A DNA stretch of 64,000 nucleotides from NCBI GenBank assembly GCA_017624235.1, contig JAGANL010000051.1:106913-170912 (forward strand), read 5' to 3'. Position 1 is the stretch's first letter. Each line of letters starts with the position of its first letter. Below the pieces are notes generated by a model. That model was not told the DNA's origin. It made no database searches and was given only the letters and a program-made list of their open reading frames with translations. A program made the position numbers and the translations under genes. This stretch comes from Lachnospiraceae bacterium. GTDB taxonomy: Bacteria; Bacillota; Clostridia; Lachnospirales; Lachnospiraceae. Of the stretch, positions 16,440 through 25,368 are shown in pieces.

Positions 16440-18758
16440 TCATTCCTCCCTACACTTCCTCTTTTCCGGCATTTTTTTACCGTACAGCGTCCGGCCTTTC
16501 GACAGCCACACCTTTCCCCTCTCTGCATTCACTTCACAGCTGCCCTCCCATGCTGTCACAAAAATACGGCTGCCGCTCTCCTTCGTCCGCTTTATCATGT
16601 CTTTTCCCGGATGTCCATAGGAATTATTCTCTCCACAGGAAATCAAAGTCAATATCGGCTTCAGTTCCTGCAAAAAAGCTTCGGTGGTAGAACCATTGGA
16701 GCCGTGATGTGCAGCCTTTAGAATCAGCGGATTCGCCGTATGACATATATCCGGATTTAATCTCCGCTGCCGCTCAAGCTCCTGTAATACCGTTTCTTCT
16801 TTGTCTCCCGGCAGATCTCCGGTAAATAGAAACTCGACTCCTTCACTACACAGCCAGAGCACCATCGAAGTGCTGTTAGCATCCTCCATAACCTCTCCTT
16901 CCACCGGATGAAGGCAGATCAGCATGACATCCTTCTCACGGATGCTGTCCCCGGCCACCATGCGGCACACAACCGGCCTTTTGCCGGACTGGGAAAAAGC
17001 AGCATCCACGATTTGGGCATATGCTGTCTCTCCTTCCCTGTCCTGTAACTGCGCGGTCTCAGGCAGCCCCAGCACCCTACAGCGTATCTCTCCATCCTTT
17101 AAGAGCTGCACGATGCCGTTTACATGATCTTCATCCGTATGGCTAAGCAGAATATAGTCCAGTTCCCGGATACCGTAATATTTCAACGCAGGAAGAATCT
17201 GCCAGCTTCCTGTATCCTTCTCAGAACTGCTGCCTCCGTCCACCAGAATTTCCGTATTCCCACTGCGTATCAGAAAGCAATCCCCCTGCCCCACATCCAG
17301 CATGGTGACCTGTAACCCTTCCCGTCCGGTCTTTGCTGTCACCACAGCTAACGCCCCCATAAGAAAGAGAAGGAGCATTCCTCCCGAAAGCTGTTTCCGA
17401 TACCGTTTTGCAAGAATGACCGCAGCAGTCAACATCATATAATATACTACGATCTGCTCCGTGCGCACATGTCCAATGGTCCACCGGCTGCCCGGCAGCA
17501 TCAGGGACAGCTTACCGGCCTTTTCATAAATCATCAAAATAACCTGACAAACGCTGCCCGGTATACGGGCAAGAGGCTGACACAATCCATACAAAACAGG
17601 AATCAGCAGTCCTGCCGGAAGCAGCATCGCGCTAAGTGGAATCACTGCCAGATTGAGAAGCAGAGAATACGGCGCCGCTTCATAAAAAAATTGTATCAGT
17701 ACAGGCAGGGTTGCCAAAAAGACTCCAAGTCCCCCTGCCACCGCCTTTGGAATATGCTCCTGCAGCATCGGTGTGAGCAGCGCCATTCCCATGACCGCGC
17801 CAAAGGATAATAAGAAACCGCTGTTCCACAGATAAAAGGGCTGTTCCACCAGGATTCCCACCGCTGCCAAAGAAAGTGCGGTGAGAAGATCGTAGCTTCT
17901 TCCCAAAAGTCTGGCCAGAAGGCTTAGGGAAAACATGAAAACAGCCCGCACTGTAGAGGTGCCCTGTCCGGTCATCCTGCCATAACAGTACATGATCCCT
18001 ATGCAAAACAAAACTGAAACTGCATGGGGAAGCGGTGTCCGTCTGCACAGGCGGTACATTCCCATACCTAAAAAGGTTATATGAAGACCGGAAATACAGA
18101 GGATATGGGAGATAGAAGCTTCCTGATACAGCTTTTTGGTGTCCTGGTCCAGCTCCTTTTTCTCCCCTAACAGCATGGCCTTTAACACCGAAGCATCCGC
18201 TTCGCCCAACACCGCCTCAAAGCTCTGTCCCAAATATGCCCGCAGCCTTTCCAGAGCTTCTCCGATTTTGTCATAATCCAGGCTTTCCTCCAGCACCCGC
18301 GCCTTCTGTATACGGAAGGAATATCCTGCAATCCGATAATACTCCGCCTGATCAAACCCTCCCGGCACCCTGGCTCTTTGAAAGGGCTTTAATTCTCCCT
18401 CCACGGTAACGATGCTGCCCATTTTCGGCACATCTTTATCTGCATGCACATCGTTATCTGCATGCACATCGTTATCTGCATGTTTACCCGGCTGCAGACG
18501 GCAGACGACTCCCTCCGTATGTTCTGCTTTCCAATTGACGTTCTGGAATTGTACGGATGAAATATCCTTCAGATAAAGTATCTGTTCTTCTCCATAGAAG
18601 ACCGAACTTTCCGTTTCCTTACGGCACACACGACCGGTGACCGTGACTATTTCTCCGTCTGCACCGTCATAAAACGGTGCAGGCGTCACCCATATTCCCT
18701 GTAATACTGCAATGACTGCTGCAAATACCAGGCAGACGGCACAAACCGGCCTGCGCAT
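16440..18758 (-). CDS. comEC: ComEC/Rec2 DNA-uptake channel
   Basis: 772 residues. An N-terminal hydrophobic segment and DUF4131-like OB region (about 20-160) are followed by about ten membrane helices (Competence domain, about 190-490; ISHILCISGLHITFLGMGMY). A C-terminal metallo-beta-lactamase-like domain follows (about 500-760; VTMLDVGQGDCFLIR, LLSHTDEDHVNGI, KAAHHGSNGST). It should conduct single-stranded DNA across the membrane, with the C-terminal domain a likely nuclease. GGGGGAG precedes the start. A hexapeptide repeat lies in the OB region. holA follows. Confidence 0.93.
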   Translation of the reverse strand: MRRPVCAVCLVFAAVIAVLQGIWVTPAPFYDGADGEIVTVTGRVCRKETESSVFYGEEQILYLKDISSVQFQNVNWKAEHTEGVVCRLQPGKHADNDVHADNDVHADKDVPKMGSIVTVEGELKPFQRARVPGGFDQAEYYRIAGYSFRIQKARVLEESLDYDKIGEALERLRAYLGQSFEAVLGEADASVLKAMLLGEKKELDQDTKKLYQEASISHILCISGLHITFLGMGMYRLCRRTPLPHAVSVLFCIGIMYCYGRMTGQGTSTVRAVFMFSLSLLARLLGRSYDLLTALSLAAVGILVEQPFYLWNSGFLLSFGAVMGMALLTPMLQEHIPKAVAGGLGVFLATLPVLIQFFYEAAPYSLLLNLAVIPLSAMLLPAGLLIPVLYGLCQPLARIPGSVCQVILMIYEKAGKLSLMLPGSRWTIGHVRTEQIVVYYMMLTAAVILAKRYRKQLSGGMLLLFLMGALAVVTAKTGREGLQVTMLDVGQGDCFLIRSGNTEILVDGGSSSEKDTGSWQILPALKYYGIRELDYILLSHTDEDHVNGIVQLLKDGEIRCRVLGLPETAQLQDREGETAYAQIVDAAFSQSGKRPVVCRMVAGDSIREKDVMLICLHPVEGEVMEDANSTSMVLWLCSEGVEFLFTGDLPGDKEETVLQELERQRRLNPDICHTANPLILKAAHHGSNGSTTEAFLQELKPILTLISCGENNSYGHPGKDMIKRTKESGSRIFVTAWEGSCEVNAERGKVWLSKGRTLYGKKMPEKRKCREE
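18430..18484. repeat. 18-bp tandem repeat inside comEC
   Basis: The unit ATCTGCATGCACATCGTT occurs twice exactly (18438-18455, 18456-18473), with diverged partial units on both sides. It encodes HADNDV-HADNDV-HADKDV in frame in the N-terminal OB-like region of ComEC. The unit length is a multiple of three, so slippage would change the protein length without a frameshift. Confidence 0.85.
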
Positions 18759-18848
18759 ACGTACTCCCCCTCTGCTTTCTTTGCAGTCCCCTTCTTTTTT
18801 ACCCCTTATCCTTCCGAATCGTTCACTTACCGACTATCCGTTCCCCAT

Positions 18849-19778
18849 CTATAAGCTCCCTACGATCTCCAGATTTCTTTCAAAAATATTTGTCAGGCTG
18901 ATTTTTTCCCGATACATCACATCCGTATTGCCATTGATGGACAACTGTACCTTATTGACATTAGGCAACTCTACCAGTGAATTAACGATTGAGAAAATCG
19001 TCACCTCGCTGGATACCTGATACGGCTGCACCAGAAAATTTTCATCCAGATTTACATAGCATATGCCATCCTTCACCGTCACACTGACTACCTTCGTGTT
19101 AGGATTGATGGTCGGATAGATTTCTGCATTGTTCGGCCCGTGAATCAGTTCCTCCACCACCAGCTTTTCCATGGATATATTACTGCTGTACACCTTGGGT
19201 CTCACCGCTTCAATCAGTTTTGTTCCGCTCTCATCCGCAAAATAGAGCCGGAGCTTTGTCTTCTCATAGGCGTTGATCTCATCCCCGGCATTGTCAATAA
19301 ACATGTCCGCAGACATCACTCCGACCGGATTTCCTGCCGCATCCGTCAGATTTTCCTCTCGAATCTGCATGGAGACATAATCGACTCCCGGTATCTGTGT
19401 CAGCGTCCGTACAATGGCTGCTCTTGTCAATACCTCCGTCGTAGCCGAAAGCTCCTTATAATGTTCATCAAATTTCAGGATAAGCTGACCCTCCTCCAGA
19501 CCATATTCCATCACGTGCACACTGCCGCCGATAGCCGGCTTCAAGGTCTGATCCTTCGGCTGCTCTGACAGCCTGACTAACAGTTCATCCACTGCCGCCG
19601 CAGGCTCATCTGCCTGCAGTCGATATTCCTCCATGACTACCTTCGTTTCCGACATGTTCAGATAATACAGCTCCACCGGTACTCCGGTTTCCTCCGGCTT
19701 CTGCTTTCCGCAGCCGACCGTCAGAATGCCAATCCAAAGAACTGCTGCCAGAATCAAAAAGCTTCTAATTCTTTTCAT
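18849..19778 (-). CDS. GerMN-domain lipoprotein (GerM-like)
   Basis: 309 residues. The signal peptide ends in a lipobox (LTVGCGK, Cys23), so it should be a membrane lipoprotein. Two GerMN-type repeats follow: about 35-150 (VELYYLNMSETKVVME, LTQIPGVDYVSMQI) and about 175-300 (LRLYFADESGTKLIEAV, VNLDENFLV, LVELPNVNKVQLSING). In Bacillus, GerM acts in sporulation and germination. It lies 32 bp downstream of the sensor kinase and is probably in the same transcript. A YycH/LpqB-like accessory role to the kinase is an alternative. Confidence 0.8.
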   Translation of the reverse strand: MKRIRSFLILAAVLWIGILTVGCGKQKPEETGVPVELYYLNMSETKVVMEEYRLQADEPAAAVDELLVRLSEQPKDQTLKPAIGGSVHVMEYGLEEGQLILKFDEHYKELSATTEVLTRAAIVRTLTQIPGVDYVSMQIREENLTDAAGNPVGVMSADMFIDNAGDEINAYEKTKLRLYFADESGTKLIEAVRPKVYSSNISMEKLVVEELIHGPNNAEIYPTINPNTKVVSVTVKDGICYVNLDENFLVQPYQVSSEVTIFSIVNSLVELPNVNKVQLSINGNTDVMYREKISLTNIFERNLEIVGSL

Positions 19779-19810
19779 ATTGATTCTCTTACGCCTTTCC
19801 CTCTGTCCTG

Positions 19811-21289
19811 CTATACGATATACATAAGCGGCATCTTGACCAAAAAGGTCGTTCCCTCTCCCTCGATGCTCTCTGCCTTAATCGATCCTCTGTGCATCAG
19901 AATGGCATTTCTGGTAATGGCAAGCCCAAGACCGGTTCCACCAATCTCCCGGGAATGGGATTTATCCACCCGGTAAAACCGCTCATAGATATGCTCCAAA
20001 GAATCCTCCGGTATACCGATTCCGGAATCCGATATCTCTACCGTAAAGAACTGATGATCCGCGTCCAAAAGCACCTTGACCCAGCCATGCGGCTTATTGT
20101 ATTTGATTGCATTTTCCACCAGATTGGAAATGGCCAGCGTAAACTTCACTTCATCAATCTCCGCTGTCACCGGACGGACACTTTCAAAAACAACCTCCAC
20201 ATCCTGCTTGCGCGCAATGGGGCGCAGCCTTTTCAGAATGAGCTCCATCAGCTCATTGATATTCACGGAGGTCACATTCAGCTCTGCCACCTTCTTGTCC
20301 ATTTTCACCAGAGATAACAGGTCTGTGATAATCTTATTTTCCCGGTCAATCTCATCCGTAATATCCACCATAAACTCCCGGTACAGCTCCACCGGTGCAT
20401 CCGGCTGCTGCAGCAGGGAATCGGCCAGTACCTTGATGGAGGTAATTGGCGTCTTCAGCTCATGCGACACATTGGATACAAATTCCTGCCTGGAATCATC
20501 CAACACCTTCATCCTGCCAAGCAGCTGATTAAACGCATCCACAATATGCTCTGTTTCCAGATAATCCGGCACGGATATCTGCTCATCGGTAAAGCCTGCC
20601 TTGACTTCATTGATTGCCTGCGTAATACGCTCAAACGGTCCCAGCAGGAGCTTGGACAGCACGCCTGCCAGTCCGATAATGACAATCAGCATAATAAGCT
20701 CTATAATCAGTGCCTTGCGATTCAGAATTTCCTGGGTAGTCACAATGGAATCTGTCGACACACTGGTCAGCATCACGCCGACTACCTCTTCCGGTGTCTT
20801 TCCATTCACATCCTGTACTGCCCTTCCCGCTATGATCGGAGTGGTCATCTCTATGTACCCGTTCACCCTGTCGTGATTGGACATTCCGGTTCCCTGAAAG
20901 CACTTCATGACCTCTTCGGAAATGATGATCTTTCCTTCACTGATTCCATACGTATCCTTGATGATTTTAAAGCTCCGGTCAATAATCAGGACACGACCGT
21001 CATACAGGTTGGAAAGCTGATCCAGTTCGGCATTGATCACTTCCGATGAGGTATCCTGAAGATAATTATACGTAATCAGATGATTTGCAAGAATCTGAAG
21101 CTGATTCTGCACATCCGACTTTCTCACATCAATCGCACGGGTTTCATAATTGTCCAGAATCCCATGCTTGATAATAATACTCGGCACGATGCCGACCAAC
21201 AGCATAAGCAGGAAAATACGCAGCTTCAGACTCCGCAGAAATTTAATCCTGCCCAGAAGATTTTTCATTCTTCCCATCTTTATAACCAT
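19811..21289 (-). CDS. HAMP-domain sensor histidine kinase (VicK/WalK-like)
   Basis: 492 residues. Membrane helices at about 22-42 and 195-215 flank an extracellular sensor. A HAMP linker follows (FERITQAINEVKAGFTDEQI), then HisKA with FVSNVSHELKTPITSIKVL and HATPase with DSGIGIPEDSLEHIYERFYR and GGTGLGLAITRNAI. All catalytic boxes are present. It lies 20 bp after its response regulator gene. The PAS domain of true WalK is absent, so this may be a different OmpR-type system, although the ERFYRVDKSHSRE block is typical of the WalK/PhoR class. Confidence 0.9.
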   Translation of the reverse strand: MVIKMGRMKNLLGRIKFLRSLKLRIFLLMLLVGIVPSIIIKHGILDNYETRAIDVRKSDVQNQLQILANHLITYNYLQDTSSEVINAELDQLSNLYDGRVLIIDRSFKIIKDTYGISEGKIIISEEVMKCFQGTGMSNHDRVNGYIEMTTPIIAGRAVQDVNGKTPEEVVGVMLTSVSTDSIVTTQEILNRKALIIELIMLIVIIGLAGVLSKLLLGPFERITQAINEVKAGFTDEQISVPDYLETEHIVDAFNQLLGRMKVLDDSRQEFVSNVSHELKTPITSIKVLADSLLQQPDAPVELYREFMVDITDEIDRENKIITDLLSLVKMDKKVAELNVTSVNINELMELILKRLRPIARKQDVEVVFESVRPVTAEIDEVKFTLAISNLVENAIKYNKPHGWVKVLLDADHQFFTVEISDSGIGIPEDSLEHIYERFYRVDKSHSREIGGTGLGLAITRNAILMHRGSIKAESIEGEGTTFLVKMPLMYIV

Positions 21290-21309
21290 ACCCTTTTCGC
21301 ACTACTCAA

Positions 21310-21999
21310 TTAATGCTTAAAGTAATATCCGACTCCCCATTTGGTATGTACAAATCTCGGCTCGCTCGGATTGGCTTCAATCTTTTCACGCAGCCTCCTG
21401 ATATGCACATCCACTGTCCGCACATCTCCCGGATAATCCGCACCCCATACGATTTTCAGCAGACTCTCCCTGCTGTATACCTTATTCGGATTTAAGATCA
21501 AAAGCTCCAGCACATCAAACTCCTTGGCTGTCAGGTTGATTTCCTTTCCATTGATATAGACGCGCCGTCCCTCGCAATCCAGCTTCATCTCACCGCTCTC
21601 TACTACATGAGCTTTGCCGCTTTCTTCCTTCTTCTTTCCGGTTCTGCGCATAATGGCCTTGATTCTGGCTTTAACCTCCAGAATATTGAAGGGCTTGGTA
21701 ATGTAATCATCGGCTCCGTATTCCAGCCCCAGAATCTTATCCATATCGTCGCCCTTTGCAGTCAGCATAATGATCGGTACACTGGAAAATTCCCGAATCT
21801 GCTGGCAGACCTCAAAACCTGTCAGCTTCGGCAGCATCACATCCAGAAGAATCATGTCATATTCTCCCTCTCTTGCCATAGACAGCGCCTCTTCACCGTC
21901 ATACGCACAATCTACCTCCATACCGTCCTGCTCCAGACTAAAACGGATTCCTTTCACAATCAGTTTTTCATCATCCACTACCAAAACCTTTTTGCCCAT
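21310..21999 (-). CDS. OmpR-family response regulator
   Basis: 229 residues. The receiver has VLVVDDEKLIVKGIRFSL, phosphoacceptor Asp in MILLDVMLPKLTG and Lys in DDYITKPFN. The C-terminal winged helix (about 130-229) has INLTAKEFDVLELLILNPNK and VDVHIRRLREKIE. It begins the operon regulator-kinase-GerMN lipoprotein. Target genes are not visible. Confidence 0.92.
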   Translation of the reverse strand: MGKKVLVVDDEKLIVKGIRFSLEQDGMEVDCAYDGEEALSMAREGEYDMILLDVMLPKLTGFEVCQQIREFSSVPIIMLTAKGDDMDKILGLEYGADDYITKPFNILEVKARIKAIMRRTGKKKEESGKAHVVESGEMKLDCEGRRVYINGKEINLTAKEFDVLELLILNPNKVYSRESLLKIVWGADYPGDVRTVDVHIRRLREKIEANPSEPRFVHTKWGVGYYFKH

Positions 22000-22023
22000 G
22001 TTATGATCTGTGCCCTTCCTTCC

Positions 22024-22839
22024 CTATTCAACCGTAATGTCATCCCTTATTTTAGCGAATGCTCCGCTTTTTATGCCTTCCACATTCATAATGTCTTCTA
22101 TCTTTGCAAAATTTCCATGCTCACTTCTATACCGGATAATGCTTTTTGCCCGGCTTTCTCCGATACCGCTTAGCGTACACAGCTCTTCTTCCGATGCCGT
22201 ATTGATGTTCACAAGCTGCTTTCCCGCCAAAGCAGAGGTGCCTGTCCCTTTTGCCTGACTCGCTCTCTCAGACTGCATACCGACTGTCACATACTCCTGC
22301 CCGGCTTCCTTTTCCGCTTCCTGTCTGGAAGGAATCTGTATTTTCATACCATCCTCCACAAGCTGAGCCTGATTGACCGTATCCCGACTGGCTGCTTCCG
22401 ACAATCCGCCTGCCTTTTCAATCACCTGATAGACCCGATCCCCGGACCGCATGCGATACACACCAGGTTCCGCCACCTCTCCGCAAATATGTACATAAAT
22501 CCATTCCGACTGCGTCCGGGGCAAATCCCCTGTTTCCATTTGCTCCTGTCCGTCCCTGTCGGACATCCTGGCTGCTGTATCTACTCCTCGATTATCTATC
22601 CCTGAATCGCCTGCAGCTGTGCCTTGTTCCGTCGTAAAAGCTTCTGTTTCCGTTTCCTGACTATCTCCGACATCCCTATCCGCCCACTCTTCTGCGGACA
22701 TGATCCTATCCTCCTGCACCTGCAGTCCATCCGTCAGTTCATAACCTGTCTTCCTGCTGCATCCAGCCATCAGCAAAGCTGCCATAGCTCCTACTGCGGC
22801 CAACACCAATCCCTTGCTACTCTTCTGTTTTTCCCTCAT
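22024..22839 (-). CDS. comEA: ComEA-like lipoprotein (SLBB plus helix-hairpin-helix)
   Basis: About 271 residues. The signal peptide ends in a lipobox (ALLMAGCSRK). A low-complexity acidic linker (about 35-105) leads to an SLBB domain (WIYVHICGEVAEPGVYRM, DRVYQVIEKAGG) and C-terminal tandem helix-hairpin-helix motifs (VNINTASEEELCTLSGIG, FAKIEDIMNVEGI). ComEA binds incoming double-stranded DNA at the membrane. A true lipobox is less usual than a plain membrane anchor in this family. The ATG at 22839 puts the signal peptide at the N-terminus. comEC lies 3 kb downstream on the same strand. Confidence 0.85.
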   Translation of the reverse strand: MREKQKSSKGLVLAAVGAMAALLMAGCSRKTGYELTDGLQVQEDRIMSAEEWADRDVGDSQETETEAFTTEQGTAAGDSGIDNRGVDTAARMSDRDGQEQMETGDLPRTQSEWIYVHICGEVAEPGVYRMRSGDRVYQVIEKAGGLSEAASRDTVNQAQLVEDGMKIQIPSRQEAEKEAGQEYVTVGMQSERASQAKGTGTSALAGKQLVNINTASEEELCTLSGIGESRAKSIIRYRSEHGNFAKIEDIMNVEGIKSGAFAKIRDDITVE

Positions 22840-23005
22840 AACTATACATAGCTCCCTTATCGTACGGAATACCATCTCGACTGTCGTCTCGATGTGGCTT
22901 TCGCCTTATTGTACCATAAAGCTGCTATATGCTGACTTCTTCATTGTATATAAATTCACGGATGGTTGCAAGTGGAAAAATGAAATATCGGCATCACAAA
23001 ATTTA

Positions 23006-23319
23006 CTGCCTGCAACCTGTCCCTCCCCGCCTGCACCTGCAACCCGTCGCCCCGGTCCTGGCCCCTGCTGAAGAAAAGACTACAGCCGTTTTGAGCATTT
23101 TCTTAATAGAGCCTTTCAATGACCCAGGGAAAAATCGGCACGGATGCCGATTTTAGGATTCCTGTGCATGGAAGCACATGGAATCCGGCCCGTCCTCATG
23201 TCTGCAACCTGCCTGCTCTATTTAGAAAATCCCAAAACGGATGTGTCTTTTCTTCAGCAGGGGCCAGGATCTGGGCGACGGGTTGCAGGTGCAGGTGGGG
23301 AGGGACAGGTTGCAGGCAG
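23006..23319. repeat. long nested inverted-repeat element with structured head, copy 2
   Basis: Two 75-bp arms (23006-23080 and 23245-23319) are reverse complements with three mismatches. They share no sequence with the arms of the copy at 5711-6029. The head between them has the same plan: AATAGAGC/GCTCTATT (23105-23112, 23215-23222), AAAATCGGCA/TGCCGATTTT (23131-23140, 23145-23154), and GGATTCC/GGAATCC with inner TGTGC/GCACA (23156-23186). The element lies between the YdcZ-type gene's stop (15 bp away) and comEA. The rest of the gap, 22840-23005, shows nothing I can name. Confidence 0.85.
23105..23222. ncRNA. candidate structured RNA head (copy 2)
   Basis: A 118-nt core closing with AATAGAGC/GCTCTATT, where copy 1 has AATGGAGC/GCTCCATT (G-C replaced by A-T). 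The third helix has TGTGC/GCACA where copy 1 has TGCGC/GCGCA. The loop side sequences TTCAA, AGGGA and GGCCCG are shared. Function is unknown. Confidence 0.5.
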
Positions 23320-23333
23320 CGGCATCCATAAAT

Positions 23334-23768
23334 CTATGACTGCCATTTAAAGATGACGATTCCGACAATCGCCACTCCCATACCAAGCACCTTTCTCATG
23401 GAAAGCGGCTGCTTCTCTACTCCGAACAGGCCAAAGAGTTCAATCAGATAGGCTACGATCAGCTGTGCAATGACAATGAGCATCACTGCCTTTGCAGGGC
23501 CAAGCAGCTCCATGCCCTTGATGACCGTATAGGTAATGAATGCACCGATTACGCCGCCCAACAGCATATATTTGGGTTCCACCTTTAGCAGTGTGCCGAA
23601 GCTTGTGCGGTCTGTCACAGCCCATGCTCCGAGACAGACCAACAATGCGGTCAGCTGTACAAACACATTTGCTGTCCAGATGCTGGAATCCTTCGTGACC
23701 TGCGTATTGAAAACACCCTGCACGCTCATCAATGCTCCGGATAAAAGTGCAATCAAAAAACCAACCAT
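23334..23768 (-). CDS. YdcZ/DUF606-family small DMT transporter
   Basis: 144 residues, the normal size for this half-size family of the drug/metabolite transporter superfamily. There are about five membrane helices, starting with VGFLIALLSGALMSVQGVFN and ending with VLGMGVAIVGIVIFKWQS. The ATG at 23768 follows a perfect AGGAGG by 6 nt, while the frame stays open to 23852 without another good site. The substrate is unknown. It lies between the solute-binding protein gene and the inverted-repeat element. Confidence 0.85.
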   Translation of the reverse strand: MVGFLIALLSGALMSVQGVFNTQVTKDSSIWTANVFVQLTALLVCLGAWAVTDRTSFGTLLKVEPKYMLLGGVIGAFITYTVIKGMELLGPAKAVMLIVIAQLIVAYLIELFGLFGVEKQPLSMRKVLGMGVAIVGIVIFKWQS

Positions 23769-23875
23769 TGTAGACCTCCTGTAAGCCCTCAGCTTTTTTC
23801 TTACAGTATCTCCCAAAGGTTGGTTTCTATACATTGTAACATCAAGAGACATTGCCTATGAACTATGTCTGTGGA

Positions 23876-25327
23876 CTATGTCTCCTGTATGCCGGTAAGC
23901 TGCTCTCGCATCTGTCCGTCCAGCTCATCCAGTACAGTCTGTATATCCTCGCCTGACCAGACTCTGGTAAATCCGATTTCCAACTGTACCCAGAAATTAC
24001 TCGTCTCAATCATCTTCGGCATGGAAATGGAGTCACGATATTCCTCCATACAGTTTTCTACATTTTGATTCTCATAAGGAACACCCTCTCTGGCCGAAAC
24101 CTTTCCAGCCCTCTCATAGAGGCTGTCTGCCTTTTCTTCGGTCAGAAATCTGGCAAAATCATTGGCAATCTCCTTTTTCTCAGAATAACCGTTGACCACT
24201 ACAGCACTTGTTACCGAAAGGCTTCTGGTCTGAAGCTCGCTGTTGATATCCGGCAATACGGCCACGCCATACTCATACGGGAATTCTCCTGCCTCCTTAG
24301 CTGCCTCCAGCTTGCCAATCGCGTCAGTCGTTGCAATGGTATAAATAATCTTTCCTTCTTTAAATTCCTGCAAAATGGAATCGTAGCTTACTTCTTTTGC
24401 ATCGATGGAAAAGAACTGGTTCAAATCCTGATACATCTGCATACAGGCAGCCGTCTGTGCATTATTCAGGTTGACCTGCTCGGCATCGTCTCCGGTGTTT
24501 CCTCCGGTCATCATATAATTACCTACAAAGAAATAATTATAGAAAATATCCGAAACATCCCATTTAAAAATGGACTCCACATTTTCCGGTGCATCATAAT
24601 GATCCGAAAAGGTCAGAATATCCTCAATGGTATCGGGAAGCAGCTCCTTCATCCGTTCCCCGGCCGCCGCATCAAGCTCTTCATCCGTATATTCCGGCAC
24701 CTCTACGGCATCGGCTGCTGCAACCGCAGCCTCCGTATCCTCCGTTCCGGCATCCTCCAGAATAGCCGTTGCTTCTTCTCCTGCTTTGGCATCCGCTTCC
24801 GCCTGAATTGCCGCTTTGGCCGCATCCAACAGATAGGTCTTATTGTACAGAAAAAAACTCGTTTCATAATAAAACGGATAGCCTGCCTGTCTGCCATGAT
24901 AGGTCACGGCATCCTGTGCCGTCTGACAGAAAACCGACGTGTCCCTGACGCTGTTTTGCCCGTCAATCTCACTGGCCAGCCCTGCCAGATAGGCCTTCTC
25001 CAGCGTATCGTTGGTCGTTACATATAGATCCGGTATCTCATCACTGCGCAGAGACGCCTCGTTGATCGCCTCCAGATATTCCAGACCCGACTGTATCTTT
25101 GGCACGATGCGATATCCCGTTTTCTCATAATATTCCAGTGCCGCACTGTTTACAAAATCCGTCAGTGCCTCATCCGTATACCAGAAATACAGCGTATCCT
25201 TTGCAAAAAAAGCAGACCGATTTCCCATCTTTTCGTGTTCCACAGTCGCCCTGCTGCCGCAAAAAAGCTCTGCTGCCAGAAGTCCACCCAGCAACAATAC
25301 GGCTGTGAAGCGCTTTTTCAAACTCAT
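23876..25327 (-). CDS. extracellular solute-binding protein (family 1 type), orphan
   Basis: 483 residues. An N-terminal hydrophobic segment (about 9-24) gives export; the Cys in ELFCGS is not in a clean lipobox. The body has the maltose-type binding-protein fold (LYFWYTDEALTDFVNSAALEY, QAGYPFYYETSFFLYNKTYL, YEYGVAVLPDINSE). An Ala/Glu-rich low-complexity insert lies at about 170-235 between the two lobes. No ABC permease or ATPase gene is adjacent, so either it uses a distant transporter or has a sensory role. It follows argD by 41 bp. Confidence 0.8.
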   Translation of the reverse strand: MSLKKRFTAVLLLGGLLAAELFCGSRATVEHEKMGNRSAFFAKDTLYFWYTDEALTDFVNSAALEYYEKTGYRIVPKIQSGLEYLEAINEASLRSDEIPDLYVTTNDTLEKAYLAGLASEIDGQNSVRDTSVFCQTAQDAVTYHGRQAGYPFYYETSFFLYNKTYLLDAAKAAIQAEADAKAGEEATAILEDAGTEDTEAAVAAADAVEVPEYTDEELDAAAGERMKELLPDTIEDILTFSDHYDAPENVESIFKWDVSDIFYNYFFVGNYMMTGGNTGDDAEQVNLNNAQTAACMQMYQDLNQFFSIDAKEVSYDSILQEFKEGKIIYTIATTDAIGKLEAAKEAGEFPYEYGVAVLPDINSELQTRSLSVTSAVVVNGYSEKKEIANDFARFLTEEKADSLYERAGKVSAREGVPYENQNVENCMEEYRDSISMPKMIETSNFWVQLEIGFTRVWSGEDIQTVLDELDGQMREQLTGIQET

Positions 25328-25368
25328 ATGTTACCTCTTATTTTCCAAACTATTTGTATTTTATGCCA

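Noticed and set aside
5711-23319. Retron or RT-linked origin of the nested palindromes
   Set aside because: No reverse transcriptase gene lies beside either copy; the only RT trace is at the far right edge and belongs to an intron.
24065-25027. 320-codon plus-strand frame opposite the solute-binding protein
   Set aside because: It mirrors a well-supported gene on the other strand, has no recognisable domain, and has no ribosome site.
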